Origin: Oxalobacteraceae bacterium
Lineage (GTDB): Bacteria; Pseudomonadota; Gammaproteobacteria; Burkholderiales; Burkholderiaceae_D
Reading direction: 5' to 3'
Length of the DNA: 64,000 bases
Assembly: GCA_947448025.1 (NCBI GenBank)
Contig: CANFLV010000001.1
Location: forward strand, 62,001 to 126,000
The notes below the pieces were generated by a model. It had not been told where the DNA came from. It made no database searches and saw only the letters and a list, made by a program, of their open reading frames with translations. The stretch's first letter is position 1; each line of letters begins with the position of its first letter. The translations under genes and the position numbers were made by a program. Of this stretch, positions 37,991-48,197 are shown in pieces.

Positions 37991-39282
37991 CCAGCCTGCA
38001 TACACGCCACATCAAGCCGCTGATCCTCGAAGGACTCGACGGCAAGAACTGGGGCCTCGCCGATTACGTCAAGCGTGGTGGTTATGAGTCCTTGAAGCGC
38101 ATCCTTACCGAAGGCATCGCGCCGGAGCAGGTCATCGCTGAACTGAAAGCGTCATCATTGCGCGGTCGTGGCGGTGCGGGCTTTCCGACCGGTCTGAAGT
38201 GGAGCTTCATGCCGCGCCAGTTCCCGGGCCAGAAATACCTCGTCTGCAATACCGACGAAGGCGAGCCGGGCACGTTCAAGGACCGCGACATCATTCGCTA
38301 CAATCCACATGCGCTGATTGAAGGCATGGCCATCGGCGCTTACGCCATGGGTATCACAGTCGGCTATAACTATATCCACGGCGAGATCTGGGCTGATTAC
38401 GAGCGCTTCGAAGAAGCCCTCGAGCAGGCCCGCGCGGCCGGCTTCCTCGGCGACAAAATCTTGGGCACGGAATTCAATTTCCAGCTGCATGCGTTCCACG
38501 GTTTCGGCGCGTATATCTGCGGTGAAGAGACGGCCTTGCTCGAGTCTATCGAAGGCAAGAAAGGCCAGCCACGCTTCAAGCCGCCGTTCCCGGCGAGCTT
38601 CGGTTTGTATGGCAAGCCTACAACGATCAATAACACCGAGACCTTCGCAGCTGTGCCGTTCGTGCTGAAAATGGGCGGCGAAGCATACGCTGCGCTGGGC
38701 AAGCCGAATAACGGCGGCACGAAGATTTTCTCGATGTCTGGTGACGTGGCCCTGCCTGGCAATTACGAAGTTCCGCTTGGTACGCCTTTTGCGACTCTGC
38801 TGGAACTGGCCGGCGGCATGCGCGACGGTAAAAAGATCAAGGCTGTGATTCCCGGTGGCTCATCGATGCCAGTCATTCCCGGTGACGTCATGATGGCCAC
38901 CGACATGGATTACGATTCGATCGCAAAAGCCGGCTCGATGCTCGGCTCAGGTGCTGTCATCGTCATGGACGAGACGCGTTGCATGGTCAAGTCGCTGCTG
39001 CGTCTGTCGTACTTTTATTATGAAGAATCTTGCGGTCAGTGTACGCCGTGCCGTGAAGGCACAGGCTGGCTGTATCGCATGGTGCATCGTATCGAGCATG
39101 GACAGGGTCGCGTGGATGACCTCGACATGCTGAACTCAATTGCTGACAATATTCAGGGCCGCACGATTTGCGCGCTCGGCGATGCGGCGGCGATGCCGGT
39201 ACGTGCCTTCATCAAGCATTATCGCGAAGAATTTGAGTACCACATTGAGCATAAGCGGTGCCTGGTACCGACGTATATTTAA
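37987..39282 (+). CDS. nuoF: NADH-quinone oxidoreductase subunit F (NuoF)
   Basis: Binds NADH and FMN and holds cluster N3. 431 aa; the ATG overlaps the nuoE stop (ATGA). FMN/NADH-binding glycine-rich motifs [10 protein letters not shown] (60-69) and [12 protein letters not shown], and the cluster motif [12 protein letters not shown] near 347-358. An unusually long 125-base gap follows before nuoG. Confidence 0.98.
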   Translation: MTSLHTRHIKPLILEGLDGKNWGLADYVKRGGYESLKRILTEGIAPEQVIAELKASSLRGRGGAGFPTGLKWSFMPRQFPGQKYLVCNTDEGEPGTFKDRDIIRYNPHALIEGMAIGAYAMGITVGYNYIHGEIWADYERFEEALEQARAAGFLGDKILGTEFNFQLHAFHGFGAYICGEETALLESIEGKKGQPRFKPPFPASFGLYGKPTTINNTETFAAVPFVLKMGGEAYAALGKPNNGGTKIFSMSGDVALPGNYEVPLGTPFATLLELAGGMRDGKKIKAVIPGGSSMPVIPGDVMMATDMDYDSIAKAGSMLGSGAVIVMDETRCMVKSLLRLSYFYYEESCGQCTPCREGTGWLYRMVHRIEHGQGRVDDLDMLNSIADNIQGRTICALGDAAAMPVRAFIKHYREEFEYHIEHKRCLVPTYI

Positions 39283-39343
39283 GGTTTTGTTCTTTGAGGA
39301 CGGGTTCTGCAAGTACCGGTCTTTAAGTACTTTTAGTCAGTTG

Positions 39344-39387
39344 GGGACAGAGTAGGCATCGCTACCGTGCGACGTACACTCTCTCCC
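39344..39387 (+). other. Imperfect inverted repeat in the nuoF-nuoG gap
   Basis: GGGACAGAGT (39344-39353) pairs with ACTCTCTCCC (39378-39387) except for one position; the 24-base interior contains a nested GTAG..CTAC pairing. It occupies most of the only gap longer than 100 bases within the operon. No T-run follows, so this is not a standard terminator. Confidence 0.4.
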
Positions 39388-39407
39388 TCAAAAAATGAAG
39401 ATGAGCC

Positions 39408-41726
39408 ATGGTCGAAATCGAATTAGACGGCAAGAAGGTAGAAGTCCCAGCGGGCAGCATGATCATGGATGCTGCCAACAAGACCGGTACCTACATTCCG
39501 CACTTTTGTTATCACAAAAAATTGTCCATCGCGGCGAACTGCCGCATGTGTCTCGTCGAAGTCGAGAAAGCACCCAAGCCTTTGCCTGCCTGCGCGACGC
39601 CGGTTTCCGCCGGCATGGTCGTGCGCTCGCATAGCGACAAGGCCATCACCGCGCAAAAAGGCGTGATGGAATTTTTGCTGATTAATCATCCGTTGGATTG
39701 CCCGATCTGCGACCAGGGCGGCGAATGCCAATTGCAAGACTTGGCAGTCGGCTATGGCGGTTCCGCTTCGCGCTATCAGGAAGAAAAGCGCGTGGTCGCA
39801 GTCAAGGATGCCGGCCCGCTGATCTCGATGCGCGAAATGAGCCGCTGCATCCATTGCACGCGTTGTGTACGCTTCGGCCAGGAAATCGCCGGCGTGATGG
39901 AATTCGGCATGCTTGGTCGCGGTGAACACGCCGAGATCACGGCCTTCGTCGGTAGCACCGTCAATTCCGAACTGTCAGGCAATATGATTGACCTGTGCCC
40001 GGTCGGCGCTTTGACCTCGAAGCCTTTCCGTTACAGCGCCCGTACATGGGAACTGTCACGTCGTAAATCCGTGAGCCCACATGACAGCCTCGGCGCGAAC
40101 CTCGTGGTTCAGGTCAAGGACAGCAAGGTCATGCGCGTACTGCCGCTGGAAAATGACGCCGTCAATGAATGCTGGCTGTCCGACAAGGACCGCTTCGCTT
40201 ACGAAGGCTTGAACAGCAGCGATCGCCTGACCAAGCCAATGATCAAGCAGGATGGCAAATGGCAGGAAACCGACTGGCAGACAGCGCTGGAATACGTCGC
40301 CCACGGCTTGCGTAACATCCGCCACGAACATGGCGCCGATGCGATCGCCGCATTAGCGACACCGTATTCGACGCTTGAAGAATTGACGCTGTTGCAAAAG
40401 CTCGTGCGCGGCATCGGTTCGAACAATGTCGACTTCCGTTTGCGCCAGTCGGACTTCGCGCTCGACGGCAAGGTCACGCCATGGCTCGGTATGCCAGTGG
40501 CCGAGATCGACGAATTGAAACGCGTGTTCGTGATCGGTTCCTTCCTGCGCAAGGATCATCCTTTGCTGGCTGCGCGTTTGCGCCAAGCCAATAAGAGTGG
40601 TGGCAAGCTGAGTCTGTTGCATGCGACAGATGATGACTTGCTCATGCCAGTCGCGAACAAGATGATCAAAGCGCCGTCTGCATGGCTGGCGACTTTAAGC
40701 GAAATCATTGTCGCGATCGCGCAAGCCAAGGACATCGCAGTTCCGGCCGGTTTTGAAAACATCCAGCCATCCGAAGCAGCACAGAAGACAGCAGCCAGCT
40801 TGATTACTGATTTGCCGTCAGCGGTCTTCCTTGGCAATGCAGCAGCCCAGCATCCGGACGCGGCGAAATTGCACGCGGCCGCTGAATGGATTGCACAGAA
40901 TACTGGTGCGAATTTCGGCTACCTGACAGAAGCCGGTAATACTGTTGGCGGCTATCTGGCCAATGCGACACCGGGTGCAGGTGCCAACGCGCAGCAGGCA
41001 TTCGCTGCGCCACGCAAGGCCTACGTATTGCTGAACGCTGAACCAAAGCTCGACAGCGCCAATCCGCAAGTCGCAGCATCTGCTCTCGCGCAAGCCGAGA
41101 TGGTCGTAGTCATGTCGGCATTCCAGCATGGCTTCGATTACGCCGATGTCTTGCTGCCGATTTCACCGTACTCCGAAACTTCCGGCACCTTCGTCAACGC
41201 TGAAGGCCGCGCGCAAAGTTTCAATGGTAGCGCCAAGCCACTCGGCGAGACCCGTCCGGCATGGAAAGTATTGCGCGTCCTGGGTAATCTGCTTGAACTC
41301 AGCGGCTTTAACTACGATACCTCTGAAGCGATTCGCAATGAAGTATTGGCCGGTGATGTTGCAAGCCGTCTGAATAACATTTCGGGCATCGCGCCGGTAG
41401 CAGCATTGGTAATCGCCGATGCGCCGCTGGAGCGTGTCACCGATGTGCCGATTTACGCCACAGACGCGATCGTGCGTCGCGCCGAATCGCTGCAGCAGAC
41501 GACCGATGCACAGGTACCGAAGGTCGTGATTTCCAGCGAACTCGCAGCCAAGCTCAATGTCGTTGACGGCGCTGCGGTAATCGTCAAGCAAGGTGAGGGC
41601 AGTGCCATCCTGCCAGTCGCGATCCATGCCGGTCTGCCGGCAAATGTCGTGCGCGTCGCCGCCGCCCAAATCGCCACCAGCACGCTCGGTGCGATGTTCG
41701 GCGCCATCACTGTGGAGAAAGCATGA
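39408..41726 (+). CDS. nuoG: NADH-quinone oxidoreductase subunit G (NuoG)
   Basis: 75-kDa-type subunit with most of the iron-sulfur chain. 772 aa. N-terminal [2Fe-2S] cysteines Cys34, Cys45, Cys48, Cys62; then the His/Cys cluster motif [14 protein letters not shown] and [13 protein letters not shown]; a molybdopterin oxidoreductase-like domain follows without cofactor. The C-terminal third (from about 450) is Ala-rich and less conserved. nuoH overlaps its stop codon by four bases. Confidence 0.97.
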   Translation: MVEIELDGKKVEVPAGSMIMDAANKTGTYIPHFCYHKKLSIAANCRMCLVEVEKAPKPLPACATPVSAGMVVRSHSDKAITAQKGVMEFLLINHPLDCPICDQGGECQLQDLAVGYGGSASRYQEEKRVVAVKDAGPLISMREMSRCIHCTRCVRFGQEIAGVMEFGMLGRGEHAEITAFVGSTVNSELSGNMIDLCPVGALTSKPFRYSARTWELSRRKSVSPHDSLGANLVVQVKDSKVMRVLPLENDAVNECWLSDKDRFAYEGLNSSDRLTKPMIKQDGKWQETDWQTALEYVAHGLRNIRHEHGADAIAALATPYSTLEELTLLQKLVRGIGSNNVDFRLRQSDFALDGKVTPWLGMPVAEIDELKRVFVIGSFLRKDHPLLAARLRQANKSGGKLSLLHATDDDLLMPVANKMIKAPSAWLATLSEIIVAIAQAKDIAVPAGFENIQPSEAAQKTAASLITDLPSAVFLGNAAAQHPDAAKLHAAAEWIAQNTGANFGYLTEAGNTVGGYLANATPGAGANAQQAFAAPRKAYVLLNAEPKLDSANPQVAASALAQAEMVVVMSAFQHGFDYADVLLPISPYSETSGTFVNAEGRAQSFNGSAKPLGETRPAWKVLRVLGNLLELSGFNYDTSEAIRNEVLAGDVASRLNNISGIAPVAALVIADAPLERVTDVPIYATDAIVRRAESLQQTTDAQVPKVVISSELAAKLNVVDGAAVIVKQGEGSAILPVAIHAGLPANVVRVAAAQIATSTLGAMFGAITVEKA

Positions 41727-42793
41727 TCGACCTGGCTCTCGCATTTATTCATACGAACGGCAGCGCCTTGCTCGGGCCGTTCTGGCCAGTGGTCTGGACA
41801 CTCGTCAAGATCGTAGCGCTTGTATTGCCTTTGATGTTGTCCGTGGCTTACCTGACACTCTGGGAACGCAAGGCCATCGGCTGGATGCATATCCGTCTCG
41901 GACCAAACCGCGTTGGCCCGGCTGGTTTGTTGCAGCCAATCGCCGATGCCTTGAAGTTGCTGCTGAAAGAAATTGTGATTCCGGCGAAAGCCAACAAGGC
42001 TCTGTTCGTGATCGCACCAGTGATGACGATCATGCCGGCGCTGGCTGCATGGGCCGTGATTCCTTTCGGTCCTGAAGTCGCCCTCGCCAATGTCAATGCG
42101 GGTCTCTTGTTCGTCATGGCCATCACGTCGATGGAAGTCTACGGCGTCATCGTGGCGGGCTGGGCGTCGAATTCTAAGTTTGCCTTCCTTGGTGCGATGC
42201 GCGCCTCGGCGCAGATGGTGTCGTACGAAATTCCGATGGGCTTCGTACTGGTGATCGTGCTGATGGTGTCGGGCAGCTTGAATTTCACGGACATCGTGAT
42301 GTCACAAACCAAGGGCACCTTCGCTTCGATGGGCTTGAATTTCCTGTCGTGGAACTGGCTGCCTTTGCTGCCGATGTTCTTCGTGTATGTGATCTCCGGT
42401 ATCGCTGAGACTAACCGTCATCCGTTTGACGTCGTTGAAGGCGAGTCTGAAATCGTCGCTGGTCACATGGTGGAATATTCAGGTATGTCGTTCGCGATGT
42501 TCTTCCTGGCTGAATACGCGAACATGATTCTGATTTCCTGCCTCGCATCGCTGATGTTCCTCGGCGGCTGGGATGCACCACTGTCTTTCCTGACCTTTAT
42601 TCCGGGCTGGATCTGGCTGGGTATCAAGACTTTCTGCGTGGTGACGATTTTCATCTGGGCGCGCGCTTCGTTCCCACGTTACCGTTATGACCAGATCATG
42701 CGTCTGGGCTGGAAAGTGTTTATTCCACTGACGCTCGGCTACTTGGTATTCGTCGCTGCATGGATGCAGACGTCGTGGAATATCTGGAAATAA
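41723..42793 (+). CDS. nuoH: NADH-quinone oxidoreductase subunit H (NuoH)
   Basis: Membrane subunit that forms the quinone tunnel entrance with NuoB and NuoD. 356 aa, eight or so spans; conserved [20 protein letters not shown] loop near 53-72 and the acidic E-rich loop [16 protein letters not shown]. Overlaps nuoG by ATGA (41723-41726), so translationally coupled. Confidence 0.98.
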   Translation: MIDLALAFIHTNGSALLGPFWPVVWTLVKIVALVLPLMLSVAYLTLWERKAIGWMHIRLGPNRVGPAGLLQPIADALKLLLKEIVIPAKANKALFVIAPVMTIMPALAAWAVIPFGPEVALANVNAGLLFVMAITSMEVYGVIVAGWASNSKFAFLGAMRASAQMVSYEIPMGFVLVIVLMVSGSLNFTDIVMSQTKGTFASMGLNFLSWNWLPLLPMFFVYVISGIAETNRHPFDVVEGESEIVAGHMVEYSGMSFAMFFLAEYANMILISCLASLMFLGGWDAPLSFLTFIPGWIWLGIKTFCVVTIFIWARASFPRYRYDQIMRLGWKVFIPLTLGYLVFVAAWMQTSWNIWK

Positions 42794-42813
42794 TTGAGTG
42801 AGTCGGTGCACAC

Positions 42814-42870
42814 GGCGCAATAATTTGCGCCCGACGTACCGGTGAATGGCAGGGCGCAATGTATTGCGCC
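42814..42870 (+). repeat. Two near-identical hairpins between nuoH and nuoI
   Basis: GGCGCAA-TAAT-TTGCGCC (42814-42831) and GGCGCAAT-GT-ATTGCGCC (42853-42870), 21 bases apart. Both stems carry the same arm sequence GGCGCAA, so either arm can pair with the other copy. No T-run follows either. Likely an RNA-level element (stability, processing) or a remnant of a small dispersed repeat. Confidence 0.75.
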
Positions 42871-42914
42871 GTATGCCTAAAAAACATCAGATTTATGAAA
42901 GAGGCTTGGTGCAT

Positions 42915-43403
42915 ATGGAAGCCATAAAAGATTTTTTAAACAGCCTGCTGTTGCGTGAACTGTTCAAGGGCCTGGCCCTGACGGGACGCTACATGTTCGC
43001 GCGCAAGATCACCGTGCAATTCCCGGAAGAGAAGACGCCGCAGTCACCGCGTTTCCGTGGCCTGCATGCGCTGCGTCGTTATCCGAATGGCGAAGAACGT
43101 TGCATCGCGTGCAAACTGTGCGAAGCAGTCTGCCCGGCCATGGCGATCACGATTGAATCCGAGCAGCGCGACGACGGCAGCCGCCGCACGACGCGTTATG
43201 ACATCGATCTGACGAAGTGCATCTTCTGCGGCTTCTGCGAAGAATCCTGCCCGGTCGACTCCATCGTCGAGACGCATGTGCTGGAATATCATGGCGAAAA
43301 GCGCGGTGACCTGTACTACACCAAAGACATGCTGCTGGCAGTGGGTGACCGCTACGAAAAAGAAATCGCTGCGAATCGTGAAGTCGATGCGGCTTACCGC
43401 TGA
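42915..43403 (+). CDS. nuoI: NADH-quinone oxidoreductase subunit I (NuoI)
   Basis: Ferredoxin-like subunit with clusters N6a and N6b that link NuoG to NuoB. 162 aa from ATG 42915 (MEAIKDFLN), the usual betaproteobacterial start and length; a longer in-frame ATG at 42846 would begin inside the twin hairpins. Two [4Fe-4S] motifs: [12 protein letters not shown] (63-74) and [12 protein letters not shown] (102-113). Confidence 0.97.
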   Translation: MEAIKDFLNSLLLRELFKGLALTGRYMFARKITVQFPEEKTPQSPRFRGLHALRRYPNGEERCIACKLCEAVCPAMAITIESEQRDDGSRRTTRYDIDLTKCIFCGFCEESCPVDSIVETHVLEYHGEKRGDLYYTKDMLLAVGDRYEKEIAANREVDAAYR

Positions 43404-43416
43404 TTTAGTTAAACCG

Positions 43417-43450
43417 GGCTGGAAGGGCGTCTCTGTCCAGCCGATATTTT
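43417..43450 (+). other. Terminator-like hairpin between nuoI and nuoJ
   Basis: GGCTGGA (43417-43423) pairs with TCCAGCC (43436-43442), 12-nt loop, followed by GATATTTTT. Because it sits inside an operon it would attenuate or stabilise rather than end transcription. Confidence 0.55.
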
Positions 43451-43459
43451 TGGTCGATC

Positions 43460-44107
43460 ATGGAATTTAAAACTGCATTGTTCTACGCGTTCTCGGCAAT
43501 ACTTGTGCTTGCCGCGACCCGCGTTATCACCGATCGCAATCCGGTACATGCCGCATTGTTCCTCGTGCTGTCCTTCTTTTCGGCAGCCGGTATCTGGATG
43601 CTGCTGCAAGCCGAGTTCCTCGCCATCGTGCTGGTGCTTGTCTACGTCGGCGCGGTCATGGTGCTGTTCCTGTTCGTGGTGATGATGTTGGACATTAATA
43701 TCACCAAGCTGCGCGAAGGCTTCTGGGGTTATCTGCCGATGGCGTCGACGATAGGCGTGATCATCGTGCTTGAAATGTCGGCTGTGCTGCTCAATGGTTT
43801 CTGGCCAAATGGCGCGGGCATTCCCGCTGCATCGGCCAATATTGGCACCACCAAGGCGCTCGGTATCCTGATCTATACTGAATACGTCTACGCGTTCGAA
43901 GTCGCCGGCACGATCCTGCTGGTGGCGATCATTGCCGCCGTAGCCCTGACGCTGCGCGGTCGCAAGGACAGCAAATATTTCGATCCTGCCGAAGCCGTCA
44001 AGGTCAAGGCCAGCGACCGACTGCGCATCGTGCGCATGAAGGCGGAGTCGAACCGTCCAGTCGCAGCCCAGGCTGCAGCCACATCAACAGATAAGGGTTC
44101 GGTATGA
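43460..44107 (+). CDS. nuoJ: NADH-quinone oxidoreductase subunit J (NuoJ)
   Basis: Membrane subunit of complex I at the E-channel. 215 aa, five spans; the third span contains the conserved [19 protein letters not shown] with its characteristic glycine. A C-terminal cytoplasmic tail of about 45 residues is basic. Overlaps nuoK by ATGA. Confidence 0.97.
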   Translation: MEFKTALFYAFSAILVLAATRVITDRNPVHAALFLVLSFFSAAGIWMLLQAEFLAIVLVLVYVGAVMVLFLFVVMMLDINITKLREGFWGYLPMASTIGVIIVLEMSAVLLNGFWPNGAGIPAASANIGTTKALGILIYTEYVYAFEVAGTILLVAIIAAVALTLRGRKDSKYFDPAEAVKVKASDRLRIVRMKAESNRPVAAQAAATSTDKGSV

Positions 44108-44412
44108 CCTTGACGCTCCCCCATTTCCTGATCCTCGGGGCCATCCTGTTTGCGATTTCGATCGTCGGGATTTTCCTGAACCGTAAAAACATTATCGTCC
44201 TGCTGATGGCCATTGAGCTCATGCTGCTGGCGGTGAACATGAACTTCATCGCCTTCTCGCATTATCTTGGCGACGCGGCCGGACAGATTTTTGTGTTCTT
44301 CATCCTCACAGTAGCTGCCGCGGAATCCGCGATTGGCCTGGCGATTCTGGTCGTGCTGTTCCGTAATCTGGACACGATCAATGTCGAGGATCTGGATACG
44401 CTCAAAGGTTAA
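44104..44412 (+). CDS. nuoK: NADH-quinone oxidoreductase subunit K (NuoK)
   Basis: MrpC-like antiporter-related membrane subunit. 102 aa, three spans with the two conserved membrane glutamates ([11 protein letters not shown] and [11 protein letters not shown]), both needed for proton transfer in the E. coli enzyme. Confidence 0.98.
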   Translation: MTLTLPHFLILGAILFAISIVGIFLNRKNIIVLLMAIELMLLAVNMNFIAFSHYLGDAAGQIFVFFILTVAAAESAIGLAILVVLFRNLDTINVEDLDTLKG

Positions 44413-44432
44413 TTTTTTCAAACTGTTTTGCT

Positions 44433-44452
44433 GGACGGGAGTTATCCCGTCC
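44433..44452 (+). other. Hairpin between nuoK and nuoL
   Basis: GGACGGGA-GTTA-TCCCGTCC, a perfect 8-bp stem with a 4-nt loop, 30 bases before the nuoL start. No T-run. A candidate intercistronic mRNA stability or processing element. Confidence 0.65.
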
Positions 44453-44482
44453 TCGACTAATTAAAACAAGATAAGGTTCATC

Positions 44483-46603
44483 ATGGCGGGGCAACTAAAC
44501 CCTAACCTCCTTCTCGCTGTACCAATGGCACCTCTCGTAGGTTCTGCCATTGCCGGCTTGTTTGGTACGAAGTTCTTTGGCAACAAAGTCGGCCGTGCGA
44601 CCTCGCACACCGTGACGATTCTTGGTGTGCTGATCGCATTGATCATCTCGTTCCAGACGCTGATGGCCGTGATGGATGGTGCTTCCTACAATGGCACGCT
44701 CTACACATGGCTGACCATCGGCGGCATCAAGTTCCAGGTTGGCTTTCTGGTCGACAGCCTGACGGCGATGATGATGGTCGTGGTGACTTTCGTGTCGCTG
44801 ATGGTGCATATCTACACGATAGGCTACATGCAGGATGATGAAGGCTATAACCGCTTCTTCTCCTACATCTCGCTGTTCACGTTCTCGATGCTGATGCTCG
44901 TCATGAGTAATAACTTCCTGCAGCTGTTCTTCGGCTGGGAAGCAGTGGGCCTGGTGTCTTACCTGCTGATCGGTTTCTGGTACACGCGTCCGACGGCGAT
45001 TTTCGCAAACATGAAGGCTTTCCTCGTGAACCGCGTCGGTGACTTCGGTTTCCTGCTCGGTATCGGTCTCCTGCTCGCCTACGCCGGTTCGATGGATTAC
45101 GCCGAAGTGTTCGCCAAGCGCGAGCAACTGGCAACGCTGACTTTGCCTGGTACTGACTGGATGCTGTTGACGGTCGCCTGTATCTGCCTGTTCATCGGTG
45201 CCATGGGTAAGTCAGCGCAATTTCCACTGCATGTCTGGCTGCCTGATTCGATGGAAGGCCCGACACCGATCTCTGCACTGATCCATGCTGCGACGATGGT
45301 CACGGCCGGTATCTTCATGGTTACGCGCATGTCGCCTTTGTTTGAATTGTCGGACACGGCACTGTCATTCATTCTTGTGATCGGTTCAATCACGGCCTTG
45401 TTCATGGGCTTCCTCGGCATCATTCAAAACGATATCAAACGTGTCGTCGCTTATTCGACGCTGTCGCAGCTCGGTTACATGACTGTGGCGCTGGGTGCTT
45501 CGGCTTACCCGGTCGCGGTATTCCATTTGATGACGCATGCTTTCTTTAAGGCGCTACTGTTCCTCGCTGCGGGCGCCGTCATCATCGGCATGCATCACGA
45601 CCAGGACATCCGCAACATGGGTGGTCTGCGCAAATACATGCCCATTACCTGGATCACATCCTTGCTCGGTTCGCTGGCCTTGATCGGCACGCCGTTCTTC
45701 TCTGGTTTCTATTCGAAGGACAGCATCATTGAAGCCGTGCAGGCGAGTCATTTGGCGGGTTCCGGCTTTGCCAGTTTTGCGGTGTTGGCGGGCGTGTTCG
45801 TTACAGCCTTCTATTCTTTCCGCATGTACTTCCTCGTGTTCCACGGCGAAGAGCGATTCGGCAAGGCGCATGCACATGATGCACATGCTCATGCTGCGCA
45901 CGATGCGCATGGCAAGCATGACGCGCATGATGCACATGACGATCATCATGACGCACACGACGATGCCCACGACGATGCCCACGACGACCACGGCCATCAT
46001 GGTCTGGCTCCAGGTCAAAAGCCGGGCAAGGCGCCATGGGTCGTGAAGATTCCACTGATGCTGCTGGCGATTCCTTCGGTAGTGATCGGCTTCATCACGA
46101 TCGAACCCATGCTGTTCGGCGACTTCTTCAAAGGCGTGATCTTCGTGAACGAATCGCACCATGCGATGGAAGAACTGCACCATGAATTCCATGGCCCGCT
46201 GCAGATGGCGATCCATGCCTTCACGTCCTTGCCGTTCGCATTGGCACTGGCGGGCGTGGTCTCGGCTTACTACTGCTACCTCGTGAATCCGAAAGTACCG
46301 GCCTGGTTCTTTGCGAAATTCCATGCGCTGCATACGCTTCTGGACAATAAGTACTACCTGGACAAGTTCAACCAGGCAGTCTTCGCGAACGGTGCGCGCC
46401 TGCTCGGCGGCGGCTTCTGGAATATCGGCGACAAGGCGCTCATCGATGGCCTCGTCGTCAACGGTAGCGCGAAGCTGGTCGGCTGGTTCGCCAGCGTGAT
46501 TCGTCGGGCACAGACCGGTTATATCTATCACTATGCATTCGTGATGATTCTCGGTGTGCTCGGTTTCCTGGTGTGGTTCATGCCCTTCCCATTTGTCAAA
46601 TAA
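44483..46603 (+). CDS. nuoL: NADH-quinone oxidoreductase subunit L (NuoL)
   Basis: Distal antiporter-like proton-pumping subunit with the long lateral helix. 706 aa, longer than E. coli NuoL (613 aa), partly because of an insert at residues 462-507 containing 17 His and 13 Asp (AHAHDAHAHAAHDAHGKHDA and onward). Core features are intact: Glu in GWEAVGLVSYLLIGFW, Lys in MGKSAQFPLHVWLPDSMEGPTP and AYSTLSQLGYM. The insert falls in a loop after the FYSFRMYFLVFHGEERF segment, just before the next span. Confidence 0.97.
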   Translation: MAGQLNPNLLLAVPMAPLVGSAIAGLFGTKFFGNKVGRATSHTVTILGVLIALIISFQTLMAVMDGASYNGTLYTWLTIGGIKFQVGFLVDSLTAMMMVVVTFVSLMVHIYTIGYMQDDEGYNRFFSYISLFTFSMLMLVMSNNFLQLFFGWEAVGLVSYLLIGFWYTRPTAIFANMKAFLVNRVGDFGFLLGIGLLLAYAGSMDYAEVFAKREQLATLTLPGTDWMLLTVACICLFIGAMGKSAQFPLHVWLPDSMEGPTPISALIHAATMVTAGIFMVTRMSPLFELSDTALSFILVIGSITALFMGFLGIIQNDIKRVVAYSTLSQLGYMTVALGASAYPVAVFHLMTHAFFKALLFLAAGAVIIGMHHDQDIRNMGGLRKYMPITWITSLLGSLALIGTPFFSGFYSKDSIIEAVQASHLAGSGFASFAVLAGVFVTAFYSFRMYFLVFHGEERFGKAHAHDAHAHAAHDAHGKHDAHDAHDDHHDAHDDAHDDAHDDHGHHGLAPGQKPGKAPWVVKIPLMLLAIPSVVIGFITIEPMLFGDFFKGVIFVNESHHAMEELHHEFHGPLQMAIHAFTSLPFALALAGVVSAYYCYLVNPKVPAWFFAKFHALHTLLDNKYYLDKFNQAVFANGARLLGGGFWNIGDKALIDGLVVNGSAKLVGWFASVIRRAQTGYIYHYAFVMILGVLGFLVWFMPFPFVK

Positions 46604-46630
46604 GTTGGCAACGTAAAGCAAACAATAACC

Positions 46631-48121
46631 ATGATGCAGTCAACTTTCCCCCTTCTGAGCCTCGCGATCTGGATGCCTATCGCGTTTGGTCTGTTCATCC
46701 TCGCTTACGGTAGCGACAAGAGCCCCGGCATCGTCCGCGGCATGGCGCTCGTGGGTAGCGTCGCCAGTTTTCTGGTGACCTTCCCGCTGATGCAAAATTT
46801 CGACAGCGCCGCGCACGGCATGCAGTTTGTCGAGCGTTTTGCCTGGATCGAGCGTTTCAATATTCATTACTACCTCGGTATCGATGGGCTGTCGCTGTGG
46901 TTCGTGCCGCTGACAGCCTTCATCACCGTGATGGTCGTGATCTCCGCCTGGCAAGTCATCGAGAAGCGCGTCGCGCAATACATGGGCGCCTTCCTCGTTC
47001 TGTCGGGCCTGATGATCGGCGTGTTCTGTGCGCTGGACGGCTTGCTGTTCTATGTCTTCTTCGAATCGACGCTGGTACCGATGTTCATCATCATCGGCGT
47101 CTGGGGCGGCGCGAACCGGGTCTACGCTGCGATCAAGTTCTTCCTCTACACTTTCCTCGGTTCGCTTCTGACACTGGTCGCCATTCTTTATCTGTACTTC
47201 AAGTCGGGTGGCAGTTTCGACATCCTCGCGTGGCACCGCCTGCCGTTGCCGATGTCGACGCAGATCATGCTGTTTTTCGCCTTCCTGATGGCGTTCGCGG
47301 TGAAGGTACCGATGTGGCCTGTGCATACATGGCTACCGGACGCACACGTTGAAGCGCCGACAGGTGGCTCAGTCGTGCTGGCTGCGATCATGCTCAAGCT
47401 CGGCGGTTACGGTTTCCTGCGGTTCTCCTTGCCGATTGCACCAGATGCCAGCCATTACCTGTCGGGCATGATGATCACCTTGTCGCTGATCGCGGTGATC
47501 TACGTTGGTCTGGTCGCACTGGTACAGACCGACATGAAAAAGCTGGTCGCGTACTCATCGATTGCGCACATGGGCTTCGTGACCCTCGGCTTCTTCATCT
47601 TCAATGATGTAGCAGTGCAGGGCGGTCTGGCACAGATGATCTCGCACGGCTTTGTGTCGGGTGCGATGTTCCTGTGTATCGGTGTGCTGTATGACCGCAT
47701 GCACTCACGTCAGATTGTCGACTACGGTGGCGTGGTCAACAAGATGCCGCGTTTTGCTGCCTTGTTCGTACTGTTCTCGCTGGCGAATGCCGGTTTGCCA
47801 GGCACTTCCGGCTTCATCGGTGAGTTCCTCGTGATTCTTGGCGCAGTCAAGTTCAATTTCTGGATCGGCATGCTGGCAGCAACGGCACTGATTCTCGGCG
47901 CGGCGTATTCGCTGTGGCTGGTCAAGCGCGTGATCTTCGGTGCGGTCGCCAACAAGCATGTGGCTGAATTGGTAGACTTGAACGGACGTGAATTCGCCAT
48001 GCTCGGCCTGCTCGCGATTGCAGTTATTGCCATGGGCTTGTACCCGGCGCCATTTACCGATGCGATGCAGACATCGGTCACCGACCTGCTCAAGCACGTG
48101 GCAGTTTCGAAATTAAATTGA
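46631..48121 (+). CDS. nuoM: NADH-quinone oxidoreductase subunit M (NuoM)
   Basis: Antiporter-like proton-pumping subunit. 496 aa, about 14 spans; conserved FESTLVPMFIIIGVWG with the key Glu, and KVPMWPVHTWLPDAHVEAPT with the central Lys. Start at the first of two adjacent ATG codons (46631 or 46634). Confidence 0.97.
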   Translation: MMQSTFPLLSLAIWMPIAFGLFILAYGSDKSPGIVRGMALVGSVASFLVTFPLMQNFDSAAHGMQFVERFAWIERFNIHYYLGIDGLSLWFVPLTAFITVMVVISAWQVIEKRVAQYMGAFLVLSGLMIGVFCALDGLLFYVFFESTLVPMFIIIGVWGGANRVYAAIKFFLYTFLGSLLTLVAILYLYFKSGGSFDILAWHRLPLPMSTQIMLFFAFLMAFAVKVPMWPVHTWLPDAHVEAPTGGSVVLAAIMLKLGGYGFLRFSLPIAPDASHYLSGMMITLSLIAVIYVGLVALVQTDMKKLVAYSSIAHMGFVTLGFFIFNDVAVQGGLAQMISHGFVSGAMFLCIGVLYDRMHSRQIVDYGGVVNKMPRFAALFVLFSLANAGLPGTSGFIGEFLVILGAVKFNFWIGMLAATALILGAAYSLWLVKRVIFGAVANKHVAELVDLNGREFAMLGLLAIAVIAMGLYPAPFTDAMQTSVTDLLKHVAVSKLN

Positions 48122-48135
48122 TGGGCGCTCCAATT

Positions 48136-48159
48136 TTATTTTCAAGCTTATTTTCAAGC
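48136..48159 (+). repeat. Perfect 12-bp tandem duplication in the nuoM-nuoN gap
   Basis: TTATTTTCAAGC occurs twice back to back in the 76-base spacer. Probably a recent slippage duplication. Confidence 0.9.
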
Positions 48160-48197
48160 ATGAACCAATTTAGCGGACGCCAGTCAGCGGCGACAAA

